From positions 1 through 13,103 of the forward strand of contig CAJBSQ010000001.1 of the NCBI GenBank assembly GCA_903958265.1: a stretch of 13,103 nt of DNA, written 5' to 3'. Numbering within the stretch: position 1 is the stretch's first letter; each line of letters starts with the position of its first letter. The notes below the pieces were generated by a model. That model saw nothing but the letters and a program-made list of their open reading frames with translations, did no database searches and was not told the DNA's origin. The DNA comes from an uncultured Planctomycetaceae bacterium. Lineage in GTDB: Bacteria > Planctomycetota > Planctomycetia > Pirellulales > UBA1268. Positions 1-7,012 of the stretch are shown here, one piece after another. The position numbers were made by a program, and so were the translations under genes.

Positions 1-2124
1 CGCCGTGGTGGGCCAGAACTTCGAGCGGCTCACCGCCTCCACGACGCGGCCGAGGGCGAGATCGTTCTCGGCGACGAACGCTGTCGGCGTGAGCGAGCCG
101 GGCTTGGCGCCGCTCGTGTGGTCGTTGGGCAGGCGGACGATCTGGAGCCGTGGCATGTCGCCCTCCTTCTCGAATCGCGAGAGTTCGGCGATGAAGCGGT
201 CGGCCCGCTTGAGATCGGAATACTCCTGGTCGAAGCTGCGAAACAGTGGGTCGATCCGGCCTTCGAGGGCCTTGGCCTTCGGCTTTCCGGGGGCATCGGG
301 CGTGGGGCCGTTGTCGACCCACTCCCCGTAGCTGCGGAAGCTGACCCCGGCCGCGATCGCCCGGTCCCAGATGTAGCCCCCCGCCGGGCGGGCGATCTCG
401 AAGTTGCCTTCGCTCGGGTAGGTGAACTTCTTCCGCTTGTTGTGGCCGTAGGAGAGCGGCCAGTGACGCTCCACGAAGTCGGTGGCGTAGGCGCCCATCG
501 ACCATTCGTGGCCGTCGGCGCTGACCTCGCTCTCCACGTAGAAGTTGTCGAGCAGGACGAACTGCCGCGCGAGCGCGTGATGGTTTGGTGTGACGCGTTC
601 GGGGAACAGGCAGAGGGTGGGATCGCCGTGTCCCTCCGGCATGTCGCCAAACACCTGGTCGTAGGTGCGGTTCTCCTTGACCACGTAGATCACGTGGGTG
701 ATCGGGCTCGGCTGGCCGGGCTGGAGAGGAATCGGATGACCCTCCAGCTCCTCGGCCGTGAACACGTCGTCGGCCCGGGGCGGACGGCAGGCGAACGCGC
801 GGGCCGTCCAGGCGTGCATCCGTTTCTCGAAGGTGTCTTCCGGAAGATCGATGAACGACACGGTGCCATCAAACAAGCCCCCGATGTAGTCGGGCGTGGG
901 AGCGTCGGGATCGTATCCCGGCCGGGGTCCGTTGCGGTTGGAGTCGGAGATCACCCCCTTCCCGTTGGCGACGAGCAGCCGCGCGCCGTCGGCGGAGAGC
1001 CGGACGGCCGTCGGATACCAGCCAACCGGAATGAAGCCCAGGCTTCGCGCCCTGCCCTGCTCCGCCACGTCCCAGACGCTCAGGGCGTTGATGTTGGCAT
1101 TGGAGACGAAGAGCCGCGAACCATCCGCCGAGATCGCCAGGGAGTTGGGGGTGTTGCCCGGCGGGGCGTCGGCCGAGAGTGTGGCGACGAGCGTTTCGGT
1201 CGTCTTGCCGGCGTCGAGGTCGATCACCGACACGCTGTTGCGGTTCGCATTCGCCACGAACAGCCGCGTGCCGTCGGGCGACATCACCATCTCGTTGGGA
1301 TGGTCTTCGACGGCGATGCGCTGCACGATGCTCCACTGCGTGGTGTCGATCACCGCCACGGCCGCCTGGCCCCAGAGCGACACGTAGAGCCGGCCGCGGC
1401 GGTCATCAGCCACGCAGGTCCATGGGTACGGGGCGTCGGCGACGGCCTTGTCGAGCAGCGCGTCGGCCCGCTTCGTGATCGACGGTTCCGGGGAATCGGG
1501 AATCGCGGGGCCGGGCGCCGGCGCGGTGTCGGTCAGCAGGAGTTCGTCCACGACCGGGGCGGCCCCGTCCGCGGCGAAGCGAATCCGGGAGATCGAGTGT
1601 CCCCAGACATTGGCGACATAGACCGTGCCGTCGGCATCCGCGACCTCGATGCCGCAGGGGATTCCTCGCAGTTTCGCGTCTCGCAGGGCCACGGAGCCGT
1701 CGGGCACCAGCGTGCCCTCGACGAACCGGAAGCGGAGGAGCGTTTCCGCGGCGCCTCCCGACACCCAGAGCCGGTCGCCGTCGCGGGAGAAGGCGAGCCC
1801 TTGGAACGACTCTTCAAGCCGGGTCTGCGAGAGCAGTTTCCGCTCCACGACGTCGAGCACGGCGAGTTCGTGCGGGCCGTGGCCGCAATGCAGGACGACG
1901 GCGTGCCGCCCGTTGGGGTGCATGGCGATCGACGCGGGGAAGTCGCCGACGCCGACCTGCCGGCCTGCCGGGCGGAGCGACCACTGGTTCGGCAGCATCA
2001 CCGATCCATCGGGCTGGGGCCCCGGCGTGCGGGGTGACGGCCCTTCGGCAGCGAGGCCGGAGGTGAGGGTCGTCGGCCCCATCATCGCGACGAGCCCCAC
2101 CAGAACGAGAAGACGGCGATTCAC
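1..2124 (-). CDS. Secreted YVTN beta-propeller / phosphoesterase (alkaline phosphatase-like) fusion, 3'-partial
   Basis: Reading the minus strand from a GTG at 2124 gives 708 uninterrupted codons to position 1; the C-terminus lies outside the window. An in-frame TGA sits three codons upstream, and GAGG lies 7 nt before the GTG, which fixes the start. Residues 1-26 form a signal peptide (basic MNRR, hydrophobic stretch, cut near GLAA). Residues about 60-425 are a beta-propeller with repeated blades such as VYVANVWGHSISRI (168-181), RLFVANANRNSVSVIDL (287-303) and RLFVSNANINALSVWDV (337-353). Residues 475-494 carry the PF04185 phosphoesterase entry motif (THVIYVVKENRTYDQVFGD), followed by LDNFYVESEVSADGHEWSMG (525-544) and the metal-site-like LPNDHTSG (665-672). 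The last conserved block of the family, normally containing a further metal-binding Asp-His segment, falls outside. Such fusions are annotated as exported phosphatases or phospholipase C-like enzymes; the substrate is unknown. It is divergent from the small protein and metallophosphoesterase. Confidence 0.93.
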   Translation of the reverse strand, partial: MNRRLLVLVGLVAMMGPTTLTSGLAAEGPSPRTPGPQPDGSVMLPNQWSLRPAGRQVGVGDFPASIAMHPNGRHAVVLHCGHGPHELAVLDVVERKLLSQTRLEESFQGLAFSRDGDRLWVSGGAAETLLRFRFVEGTLVPDGSVALRDAKLRGIPCGIEVADADGTVYVANVWGHSISRIRFAADGAAPVVDELLLTDTAPAPGPAIPDSPEPSITKRADALLDKAVADAPYPWTCVADDRRGRLYVSLWGQAAVAVIDTTQWSIVQRIAVEDHPNEMVMSPDGTRLFVANANRNSVSVIDLDAGKTTETLVATLSADAPPGNTPNSLAISADGSRLFVSNANINALSVWDVAEQGRARSLGFIPVGWYPTAVRLSADGARLLVANGKGVISDSNRNGPRPGYDPDAPTPDYIGGLFDGTVSFIDLPEDTFEKRMHAWTARAFACRPPRADDVFTAEELEGHPIPLQPGQPSPITHVIYVVKENRTYDQVFGDMPEGHGDPTLCLFPERVTPNHHALARQFVLLDNFYVESEVSADGHEWSMGAYATDFVERHWPLSYGHNKRKKFTYPSEGNFEIARPAGGYIWDRAIAAGVSFRSYGEWVDNGPTPDAPGKPKAKALEGRIDPLFRSFDQEYSDLKRADRFIAELSRFEKEGDMPRLQIVRLPNDHTSGAKPGSLTPTAFVAENDLALGRVVEAVSRSKFWPTTA

Positions 2125-2130
2125 GGGACG

Positions 2131-2136
2131 ACCTCA
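2131..2136 (-). promoter_or_regulatory. Ribosome binding site of the propeller-phosphoesterase gene
   Basis: On the minus strand the sequence reads TGAGGT, 7 nt before the GTG at 2124. The TGA inside it is also the in-frame stop that rules out a longer N-terminus, so the rare GTG start is well supported. Confidence 0.65.
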
Positions 2137-2226
2137 GCTGTCGGGAAAAGCGGCGGTATCGTGCCAAATGAGCCGCGGGTTCTAGCCTACCCTGTCGGCC
2201 AAGGCACGACGCTCACGGAAAACTCA

Positions 2227-2284
2227 TGCACCACCCGGTGAAATGACCTCGCGGGACATCAAATTCTCATCATCACCTGGTGCA
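2227..2284. repeat. Imperfect inverted repeat in the divergent intergenic region
   Basis: TGCACCACCCGGTGA (2227-2241) is matched on the opposite strand by TGCACCAGGTGA (the complement of 2273-2284). The arms are identical except for three extra bases in the left one, and each arm is itself nearly palindromic (CACC...GGTG). The arm centres are about 44 bp apart, close to four helical turns. The element lies in the 210-bp region between two divergent phosphoesterase transcription units, which suits a regulator site shared by both. No clear -35/-10 pair was found on either strand. The operator role is inference; chance is possible at this base composition. Confidence 0.35.
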
Positions 2285-2334
2285 CTCTGCTCTCAGGCGG
2301 CCGGGGTGATGCCGCTACCGAGGAGGTTTTCGCC

Positions 2335-2592
2335 ATGGTTGCGCAGGCATCGACGTTGTTCGCGGAACCCGGGTTCACCGTTGACGCCGTCAACGAACTG
2401 ATGGACTTCGTCGTGCACGATCCCGAGTTCGCTCGCCTCGGCCTGCGGGGAGCCATTACGATCGTCATGGGTCGGCGGCTCGGGTCGCCCCCGAGCGAGG
2501 AGATCATCGCGCTTCTGGCTCAGGTGTTCTGGGATGCGTGGGAGGATCGGCTCTGGGAATACGAGCGGTGCCCGCCGCGGTCGCCGCGGTGA
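2335..2592 (+). CDS. Small protein of unknown function, 85 aa
   Basis: I do not recognise this protein. ATG at 2335 is preceded by a perfect AGGAGG (2321-2326) with 8-nt spacing, the best ribosome binding site in the window, which is the main reason to believe the gene. The product has no signal peptide or membrane segment. It appears helical, with a central GLRGAITIVMGRRLGSPPSE stretch (36-55) and a tryptophan-containing amphipathic helix near the C-terminus (W66, W69, W74), ending in a Pro/Arg-rich tail. There is no Cys/His metal site and no obvious helix-turn-helix. It ends 49 nt before the Tat metallophosphoesterase start, so the two are probably cotranscribed. It could be a small cytoplasmic partner or regulator, but nothing in the sequence proves this. 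Confidence 0.65.
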   Translation: MVAQASTLFAEPGFTVDAVNELMDFVVHDPEFARLGLRGAITIVMGRRLGSPPSEEIIALLAQVFWDAWEDRLWEYERCPPRSPR

Positions 2593-2641
2593 CAGTCAGC
2601 GGAAACATCCCCGGTTTCCAGCCATCAGAGGAGATTTATCG

Positions 2642-3619
2642 ATGCTCACCCGTCGTTCGCTCGTGAAGGCCGGCCTCGCCGGCCTCGGCTCCGCTCAAGC
2701 ACTGCTCGCCTCCACGACTGCCGCGGAGGTGTCGGCTGGGCGGCGGCCCTTTCGGATCGCCCACCTCACCGACATTCACATCCAGCCCGAACTCGAGAGC
2801 GCGAAGGGTCTCGCCTCCTGCTTCGCCCACGTGCAGTCGCTCGCCGAGCGGGGGGATGAGCCAGTCGATCTGATCATCACGGGTGGCGACACGATCATGG
2901 ACTGCATGGAGGCGGGCCGCGACCGCACGCAGACCCAGTGGGATCTCTGGAAGAAGGTGAAGGCCGACGCCTGCTCGCTCGAGATGCGGAGCGTGGTCGG
3001 CAATCACGACGTCTGGGGCTGGACGAAGTCGAAGGCCAAGACCACCGGCGCGGAGCCGCTCTATGGCAAGGCGTGGGCCTGCGAGCAGTTCGGTCGGGCC
3101 CTGCCCTACGAGAGCTTCGATCGCGGCGGCTGGCACGTGGTGCTTCTCGATAGCGTGTTTCCCCACGGGGAGGGCTACATCGGCACGCTCGACGACGCCC
3201 AGTGGGACTGGCTCGAGAGGGATCTGGCCGCCGTCCCGGCGACGACGCCGGTGCTGATCGTGTCGCACATCCCGATCCTTTCGGTGCACCCGCTGGCCAC
3301 CGCGGCAGCCGGCGCACCAGGCAAGGACGGCAAGCCGTCGTTTGCGCTGTCGGGTGGACTCGTGCACGTCGATCACCCGAAGTTCCAGGCACTCTTCGCG
3401 AGGCATCCAAACGTGAAGGCCTGCCTCAGCGGCCACCTCCACATCGTCGAGCGGATCGACTTCGGCGGTGTGACCTACCTCTGCAACGGCGCCGTGTCGG
3501 CGAGCTGGTGGAAGGGGAAGCACCGTGGCACCGACTTCGGCTACGCGGTGGTCGACCTCTGCCACGACGGCACCCTCGAGTGCCGCTACGTGCCCTACGG
3601 CTGGACGGCCCGGACGTAG
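2642..3619 (+). CDS. Tat-exported calcineurin-like metallophosphoesterase, 325 aa
   Basis: The ATG at 2642 has AGAGGAG (2627-2633) 8 nt upstream; longer in-frame starts from 2534 would run through the end of the preceding gene and lose the signal. Residues 1-30 are a twin-arginine signal (TRRSLVK at 3-9, then a hydrophobic stretch ending near TTAAE), so the protein is exported folded, consistent with cytoplasmic loading of its metals. All metallophosphoesterase motifs are present in order: DIH (44-46), GGD (81-83), GNHD (120-123), SH (208-209) and GHLH (264-267). These ligate a dinuclear metal centre that hydrolyses phosphomonoesters or diesters. The length is normal for secreted PF00149 proteins; the substrate cannot be read. 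It follows the 85-aa gene by 49 nt and precedes the lyase gene by 160 nt, all on one strand. Confidence 0.93.
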   Translation: MLTRRSLVKAGLAGLGSAQALLASTTAAEVSAGRRPFRIAHLTDIHIQPELESAKGLASCFAHVQSLAERGDEPVDLIITGGDTIMDCMEAGRDRTQTQWDLWKKVKADACSLEMRSVVGNHDVWGWTKSKAKTTGAEPLYGKAWACEQFGRALPYESFDRGGWHVVLLDSVFPHGEGYIGTLDDAQWDWLERDLAAVPATTPVLIVSHIPILSVHPLATAAAGAPGKDGKPSFALSGGLVHVDHPKFQALFARHPNVKACLSGHLHIVERIDFGGVTYLCNGAVSASWWKGKHRGTDFGYAVVDLCHDGTLECRYVPYGWTART

Positions 3620-3642
3620 CGATCGACCAGATCGTGTGTTTT
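3619..3642 (+). terminator. Weak hairpin plus T-run after the metallophosphoesterase gene
   Basis: CGATC (3620-3624) pairs with GATCG (3630-3634) around a 5-nt loop, extended by one G-U pair, and TTTT follows at 3639-3642. The stem is short, so termination would be weak or partial and readthrough into the lyase gene is likely. Confidence 0.25.
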
Positions 3643-3750
3643 CCGGTGTCGAGCAGTCGATGGGGTGCGGCCCAGGGTCCTTCGCGATACCGCGGCCTTC
3701 ACAGGGGGTGGATGCCGATCGCTGGCAGTTCGTCGGGCGGCGGCTTTGGT

Positions 3751-3772
3751 ACGAGCGTTTTGGTAAGCTCGT
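3751..3772 (+). other. Stem-loop directly upstream of the lyase start codon
   Basis: ACGAGC (3751-3756) is an exact complement of GCTCGT (3767-3772) around a 10-nt loop, ending 7 nt before the ATG at 3780. It covers the place where a ribosome binding site would lie, and no good purine-rich site is visible there. It may lower translation or be coincidental. The rest of 3620-3779 shows no convincing promoter or gene. Confidence 0.3.
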
Positions 3773-3779
3773 GCTCGAC

Positions 3780-5069
3780 ATGGATGGGCTCCCGAACCGC
3801 GAGCAGTGCACCCGCCGCGGGAAGCGTGCGGTTCAAGTGCTTGTCGTTGTGCTGGCCGCGTGGGTGGCGACTGTGGCGTGCGCATCCCGAGCGGCCATCG
3901 CTGCCGACGACGACTCCACGTCGGCCAAGGTTCCGCGGTTTTACGGCGCTAAACCGGGGTCGCTCCTGAAGGCCCGGCAGCGGCTCGCTGCGGGAGACAA
4001 AAGCCTCCAGCGGGCGGTCAAGAATCTCGTCGCCACGGCTGACGAGGCGCTGGAGATTCCGCCGCCGTCGGTGACGGAGAAGGAACAGGCTCCGCCCAGC
4101 GGCGACCGGCACGACTATATGAGCCTCGCGCCGTATTTCTGGCCCGATCCGACGAAGCCGGGTGGCAGGCCCTATGTCCGCCGCGACGGCGAGCGCAACC
4201 CCGAGAGCCGCGATCCCCGGGCCAATGACGGTCCACGGATCGCGAAGATGGGCAACGCCATTGAAACCCTGTCGCTGGCCTACTTTTTCACGGGCGACGA
4301 AAAATATGCGACGCACGCCGCGGAGATGGCTCGCGTCTGGTTCATCGCTCCCGCCACGCGGATGAATCCGAACTTCACCTACGCCCAGGCCGTGCCCGGC
4401 AAAGCCGATGGGCGGCCCGAGGGCATTCTCGAGGCCCGGCACATCGCCGTCGCCATCGATTCCCTCGGACTCCTGGTGGATGCCAAGGTGCTGTCCGACG
4501 CGGATCGCAAGGCGATGGTCGCCTGGCTGCGGGACTACGTCCGCTGGCTGCTTGCCAGCCCGGCCGGCCGCGAGGAGCAGGCCGCCGACAACAATCACGG
4601 CACCTACTACGACGTGCAGGTGGTGCGACTGGCGCTCTGCCTCGACCGCAAGGACTATGCCCGACGGATTCTGGTGGCGGCCAAGAAGCGCCGCATCGCG
4701 GCGCAGATCGCCTCCGACGGCAGCCAGCCGCACGAACTGAAGCGGACGAAGTCGTTGAGCTACTCGCGGTTCAATCTCGAGGCGCTCTGCGAACTGGCGA
4801 CGCTCGGCGAGCATGCGGGCGTCGATCTCTGGGGCTATGCCGGCCCGGACGGGGCCGGCATCCGGCGGGGTATCGAGTTCATCGCGCCCTACGTCGACGA
4901 GCCGGCCAAAAAGTGGCCGCATGAGCAGATCGACGAGGTCAAAAAGGAAGACTTCTTGCCGATCCTGCGGTGTGCAGCCCTGGCCTACAAGGCACCCGAG
5001 TTCGAGGCGATCGTCGAGAAGTATCCCGCCGCGAGAGCAGACCGTTTCCAGCTCTTATTTGTTCCCTGA
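3780..5069 (+). CDS. Exported alginate-lyase-family protein (PF05426-like), 429 aa
   Basis: The mature protein has the sequence signature of the alginate lyase superfamily, (alpha/alpha)-toroid enzymes that cleave uronic-acid polysaccharides by beta-elimination. Visible family blocks are YMSLAPYFWPDP (113-124), GNAIETLSLAYFFTGDEKYA (158-177), NNHGTYYDVQ (271-280, carrying the Asn and His expected at the active site) and SLSYSRFNLEALCELA (325-340, with Tyr328 a candidate catalytic Tyr). Residues 1-42 form a signal peptide: a basic RRGKR, the hydrophobic VLVVVLAAWVA, and a cleavage site near AIA-ADDD. ATG 3780 was chosen because it just precedes this signal; the frame is open back to 3525, but the extra sequence looks non-coding. 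No clear ribosome binding site is seen. The length fits the family. The true substrate (alginate, glucuronan or another uronan) cannot be decided. No sulfatase, transporter or sigma/anti-sigma pair adjoins it in this window. Confidence 0.88.
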   Translation: MDGLPNREQCTRRGKRAVQVLVVVLAAWVATVACASRAAIAADDDSTSAKVPRFYGAKPGSLLKARQRLAAGDKSLQRAVKNLVATADEALEIPPPSVTEKEQAPPSGDRHDYMSLAPYFWPDPTKPGGRPYVRRDGERNPESRDPRANDGPRIAKMGNAIETLSLAYFFTGDEKYATHAAEMARVWFIAPATRMNPNFTYAQAVPGKADGRPEGILEARHIAVAIDSLGLLVDAKVLSDADRKAMVAWLRDYVRWLLASPAGREEQAADNNHGTYYDVQVVRLALCLDRKDYARRILVAAKKRRIAAQIASDGSQPHELKRTKSLSYSRFNLEALCELATLGEHAGVDLWGYAGPDGAGIRRGIEFIAPYVDEPAKKWPHEQIDEVKKEDFLPILRCAALAYKAPEFEAIVEKYPAARADRFQLLFVP

Positions 5070-5071
5070 AG

Positions 5072-5118
5072 CACCGGCTGCGGCCGGGCCGCGAGCAGGT
5101 GTGCGCTGTCCGTTTTTT
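5072..5118 (+). terminator. Likely intrinsic terminator of the lyase gene
   Basis: Two nucleotides after the TGA, a long hairpin forms between 5072 and 5101: CACC/GGTG at the base, GCT/AGC, then GCGGC/GCCGC closing a CGG loop, with one mismatch and one bulged G. A run of six T follows at 5113-5118, 11 nt beyond the stem. The T-run is further away than ideal, so efficiency is uncertain, but this is the best hairpin-plus-T element in the window. Confidence 0.45.
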
Positions 5119-5119
5119 G

Positions 5120-5317
5120 ATGCACAACGGGTGTTCAATTATTCCTCGTCGGATACTTGACCACGACGGCACGTTCACGCTCGCCAAGGACGCGCAGACG
5201 CTGACGTTCAGGGAGAGCACCGGCCCTGTGATCGTGGTGCCGGAGCCTGGCACGGCGCTCTTGGGCGTTCTCGGAGCACTCGCCGCCCTGGCGTCGCGCC
5301 GGGGCTCACGTCGTTGA
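5120..5317 (+). pseudogene. Orphan PEP-CTERM sorting tail, remnant of a larger exported protein
   Basis: The frame from ATG 5120 to the stop at 5317 encodes 65 residues. The last 28 or so form a textbook PEP-CTERM signal: VPEPGT (40-45), a hydrophobic span LLGVLGALAALA (47-58), then a basic RRGSRR end. The preceding stretch, DGTFTLAKDAQTLTF (16-30), looks like the final beta strands of a secreted repeat protein. A PEP-CTERM tail works only on a protein that also has an N-terminal signal peptide and a passenger domain. Both are missing here, and there is no ribosome binding site before 5120. The frame differs from the lyase, whose own C-terminus (RFQLLFVP) looks natural. I read it as the 3' stub of a deleted gene, with the breakpoint somewhere near 5070-5160. 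PEP-CTERM proteins are typically processed by exosortase, which is not encoded here. Confidence 0.7.
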
Positions 5318-5324
5318 TCACGCC

Positions 5325-5371
5325 GGGAGCCGAGTGGTCATCGAGTTGGCTCGGCTCCTACCACCGGTAGG
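5325..5371 (+). other. Two overlapping, mutually exclusive hairpins between the PEP-CTERM tail and pyk
   Basis: GGAGCCGAG (5326-5334) pairs perfectly with CTCGGCTCC (5350-5358) around a 15-nt loop, with a possible G-U extension at 5325/5359. CCTACC (5357-5362) pairs perfectly with GGTAGG (5366-5371) around a 3-nt loop. The two share bases 5357-5358, so full versions of both cannot coexist. No T-run follows. This could be a terminator-like structure of the lost PEP-CTERM gene or a leader structure for pyk. From 5372 to 5504 nothing else is evident. Confidence 0.35.
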
Positions 5372-5504
5372 CAGACGGGAAGAAGCTCGACCGAGGCGGG
5401 GCGATGGGGCATGGGTAGCCCCTCGTGACGGCCCGTTTGGGGCCGCTTTGCTACGCTGTGGTTCCTTCTGGGCACCATCACTCCCACCCGCGCCAGGACG
5501 TCTC

Positions 5505-7010
5505 ATGCCCATCCCCTCCCCTGCCCCAGAGATTGTTCGCACCAAGGTTGTCGCCACGCTCGGTCCCGCGTCGCGGTCCGAGGAGGCGATTCGCGGCCTC
5601 GTGGAGGCCGGTGTCGATGTGTTTCGGCTCAACATGGCCCACGGATCGGTCCCCGAGCATCAGGAATCGCTCGACCGGATTCGCCGCGTTTCCGAGTCGC
5701 TCGCCCGCCCCATCGGCGTGCTCGCCGACCTCGCCGGGCCGAAGATCCGGCTCGGCGAACTGCCCGGCGGCATGGTGGACGTCGCGGAGGGGGACCACAT
5801 CCGCTTCGTCCGCGGCACGGCGGCCTCCGGGCCCGGCGAGTTCACCGCCAGCTACGAGCCGCTGATCGACGAGTTGGCCGTGGGCGACTCAGTGATGATC
5901 GCCGACGGCACGATCAGCCTCGTCGTCGTGGAGCGAAACTCGAGCCATGCCGTCTGCCGGGTCGTTCAGGGAGGCATCATCCGCAGCCGCCAAGGAGTGA
6001 ATCTGCCCGGTGTGAAACTCTCCGTGGCCGCGATGAGCGCCGCCGACTGGCAGCACGCCGAGTGGGCCGCGTCGGCCGGTGTCGATTTCGTGAGCCTGTC
6101 GTTCGTTCGGAGCGCCGTTGAAGTCAAGCTGCTCAAGGAACTGCTGCGGACGCGGGGCTCGCTGGCCCGCGTCGTCGCCAAGATCGAAAAGCGGGAGGCG
6201 GTCGACAACCTCGAGTCGATCGTCGAAGCGGCCGACGCCGTGATGGTCGCCCGCGGCGACCTTGGCGTGGAGACCGACGTCGCCAGCGTGCCGATGGTGC
6301 AAAAGCGGATCATCCGCGCCTGCCAGCGGTATCAGAAGCCGGTGATCGTGGCCACGCAGATGCTCGACAGCATGCAGCATGCCCGCCGGCCCACCCGGGC
6401 CGAGGCGACCGACGTGGCCAACGCGATCCTCGACGGCGCCGATGCCTGCATGCTCTCCGGCGAGACGGCGATCGGCGAGCACCCGCGGCTCGTGGTGGAG
6501 ATGATGCGGCGGATTGCCCGTGAGACCGAGAAGCAGTATCTGGCCGACCGCTGGCACTACATGGAAGGCCGGTTCATGGCCGAGAAGGGCTCCGCCGGCG
6601 TGCCCGTGCAGGAGTTCCTCCCGTCTCCGGAGTTTCTCGTCGAGGGCCTGCACCCGATCACGCAGGCCGTGGTCGATGGGGCCAGCCGGATCGCCGGGGA
6701 ACTCGACGCCAAGCTCTTCGTGGTGGCGAGCCGCTCCGGGCTGACGGCGATCGCCCGCTCGAAGCGCCGCGGCGCCGTGCCGACCGTCGGCCTCTCGGAC
6801 AACCCCGCCACGCTCCGCCAGATGGCCCTCTACTGGGGCGTGACGCCGCTGGCGATGGAGGCCACGCACGATACGAGCGTGCTGCTCGACCGGATCACCG
6901 CCTGGGGGCTCGGCGACGGGCGGCTTCAGCGTGGGGACCGGATTTTGCTGGTGGCGGGTTCCGGTTTTGGGACGGGCGGACACAATATGGCTTTGGTCCA
7001 CGAGGTGTGA
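5505..7010 (+). CDS. pyk: Pyruvate kinase, 501 aa
   Basis: Catalyses phosphoenolpyruvate + ADP to pyruvate + ATP, the last step of glycolysis, in the cytoplasm, with Mg and usually K ions. ATG 5505 has AGGA (5495-5498) 6 nt upstream, and family similarity starts at once (IVRTKVVATLGPAS, 10-23). Diagnostic blocks: FRLNMAHGS (40-48), LADLAGPKIR (73-82), the catalytic-lysine motif AKIEKREAVDN (225-235), MVARGDLGVE (247-256), VATQMLDSM (282-290) and DGADACMLSGETAIGEHP (310-327). The C-terminal regulatory domain runs from about 380 to 501 and ends LLVAGSGFGTGGHNMALVHEV-like, as expected for the family. The linker between the barrel and the C domain (about 345-382) is longer than in the E. coli enzymes, which accounts for most of the extra length. 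All catalytic motifs are intact. Its stop codon is interlocked with the argG start region, indicating cotranscription and translational coupling. Confidence 0.97.
   Translation: MPIPSPAPEIVRTKVVATLGPASRSEEAIRGLVEAGVDVFRLNMAHGSVPEHQESLDRIRRVSESLARPIGVLADLAGPKIRLGELPGGMVDVAEGDHIRFVRGTAASGPGEFTASYEPLIDELAVGDSVMIADGTISLVVVERNSSHAVCRVVQGGIIRSRQGVNLPGVKLSVAAMSAADWQHAEWAASAGVDFVSLSFVRSAVEVKLLKELLRTRGSLARVVAKIEKREAVDNLESIVEAADAVMVARGDLGVETDVASVPMVQKRIIRACQRYQKPVIVATQMLDSMQHARRPTRAEATDVANAILDGADACMLSGETAIGEHPRLVVEMMRRIARETEKQYLADRWHYMEGRFMAEKGSAGVPVQEFLPSPEFLVEGLHPITQAVVDGASRIAGELDAKLFVVASRSGLTAIARSKRRGAVPTVGLSDNPATLRQMALYWGVTPLAMEATHDTSVLLDRITAWGLGDGRLQRGDRILLVAGSGFGTGGHNMALVHEV
7002..7007 (+). promoter_or_regulatory. 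Ribosome binding site of argG inside the pyk 3' end
   Basis: GAGGTG at 7002-7007 overlaps the last codons of pyk. Counting from GAGG, spacing is 7 nt to ATG 7013 and 4 nt to ATG 7010. GTG 7007 overlaps the site itself and is too close. ATG 7013 is therefore preferred, although ATG 7010 overlaps the pyk TGA as TGATG. Confidence 0.55.
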
Positions 7011-7012
7011 TG

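Noticed and set aside
30..1817. Apparent broken minus-strand gene made of several short frames
   Set aside because: Direct translation from GTG 2124 shows one continuous 708-codon frame; the short minus-strand frames are in other registers. There is no frameshift.
118..2037. 639-codon open frame on the plus strand
   Set aside because: It is antisense to the propeller-phosphoesterase, whose minus-strand frame has a signal peptide, repeat blades and phosphoesterase motifs. The plus-strand translation is His/Arg/Gly/Val-rich with no domain, a typical GC-rich shadow.
2636..4922. Long minus-strand frames at 2636-3811 and 3699-4922
   Set aside because: Both are antisense to the metallophosphoesterase and lyase genes, whose plus-strand products have export signals and full motif sets.
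5889..7001. 370-codon minus-strand frame opposite pyk
   Set aside because: Pyruvate kinase motifs are intact on the plus strand; the antisense product is His/Arg-rich without a domain.
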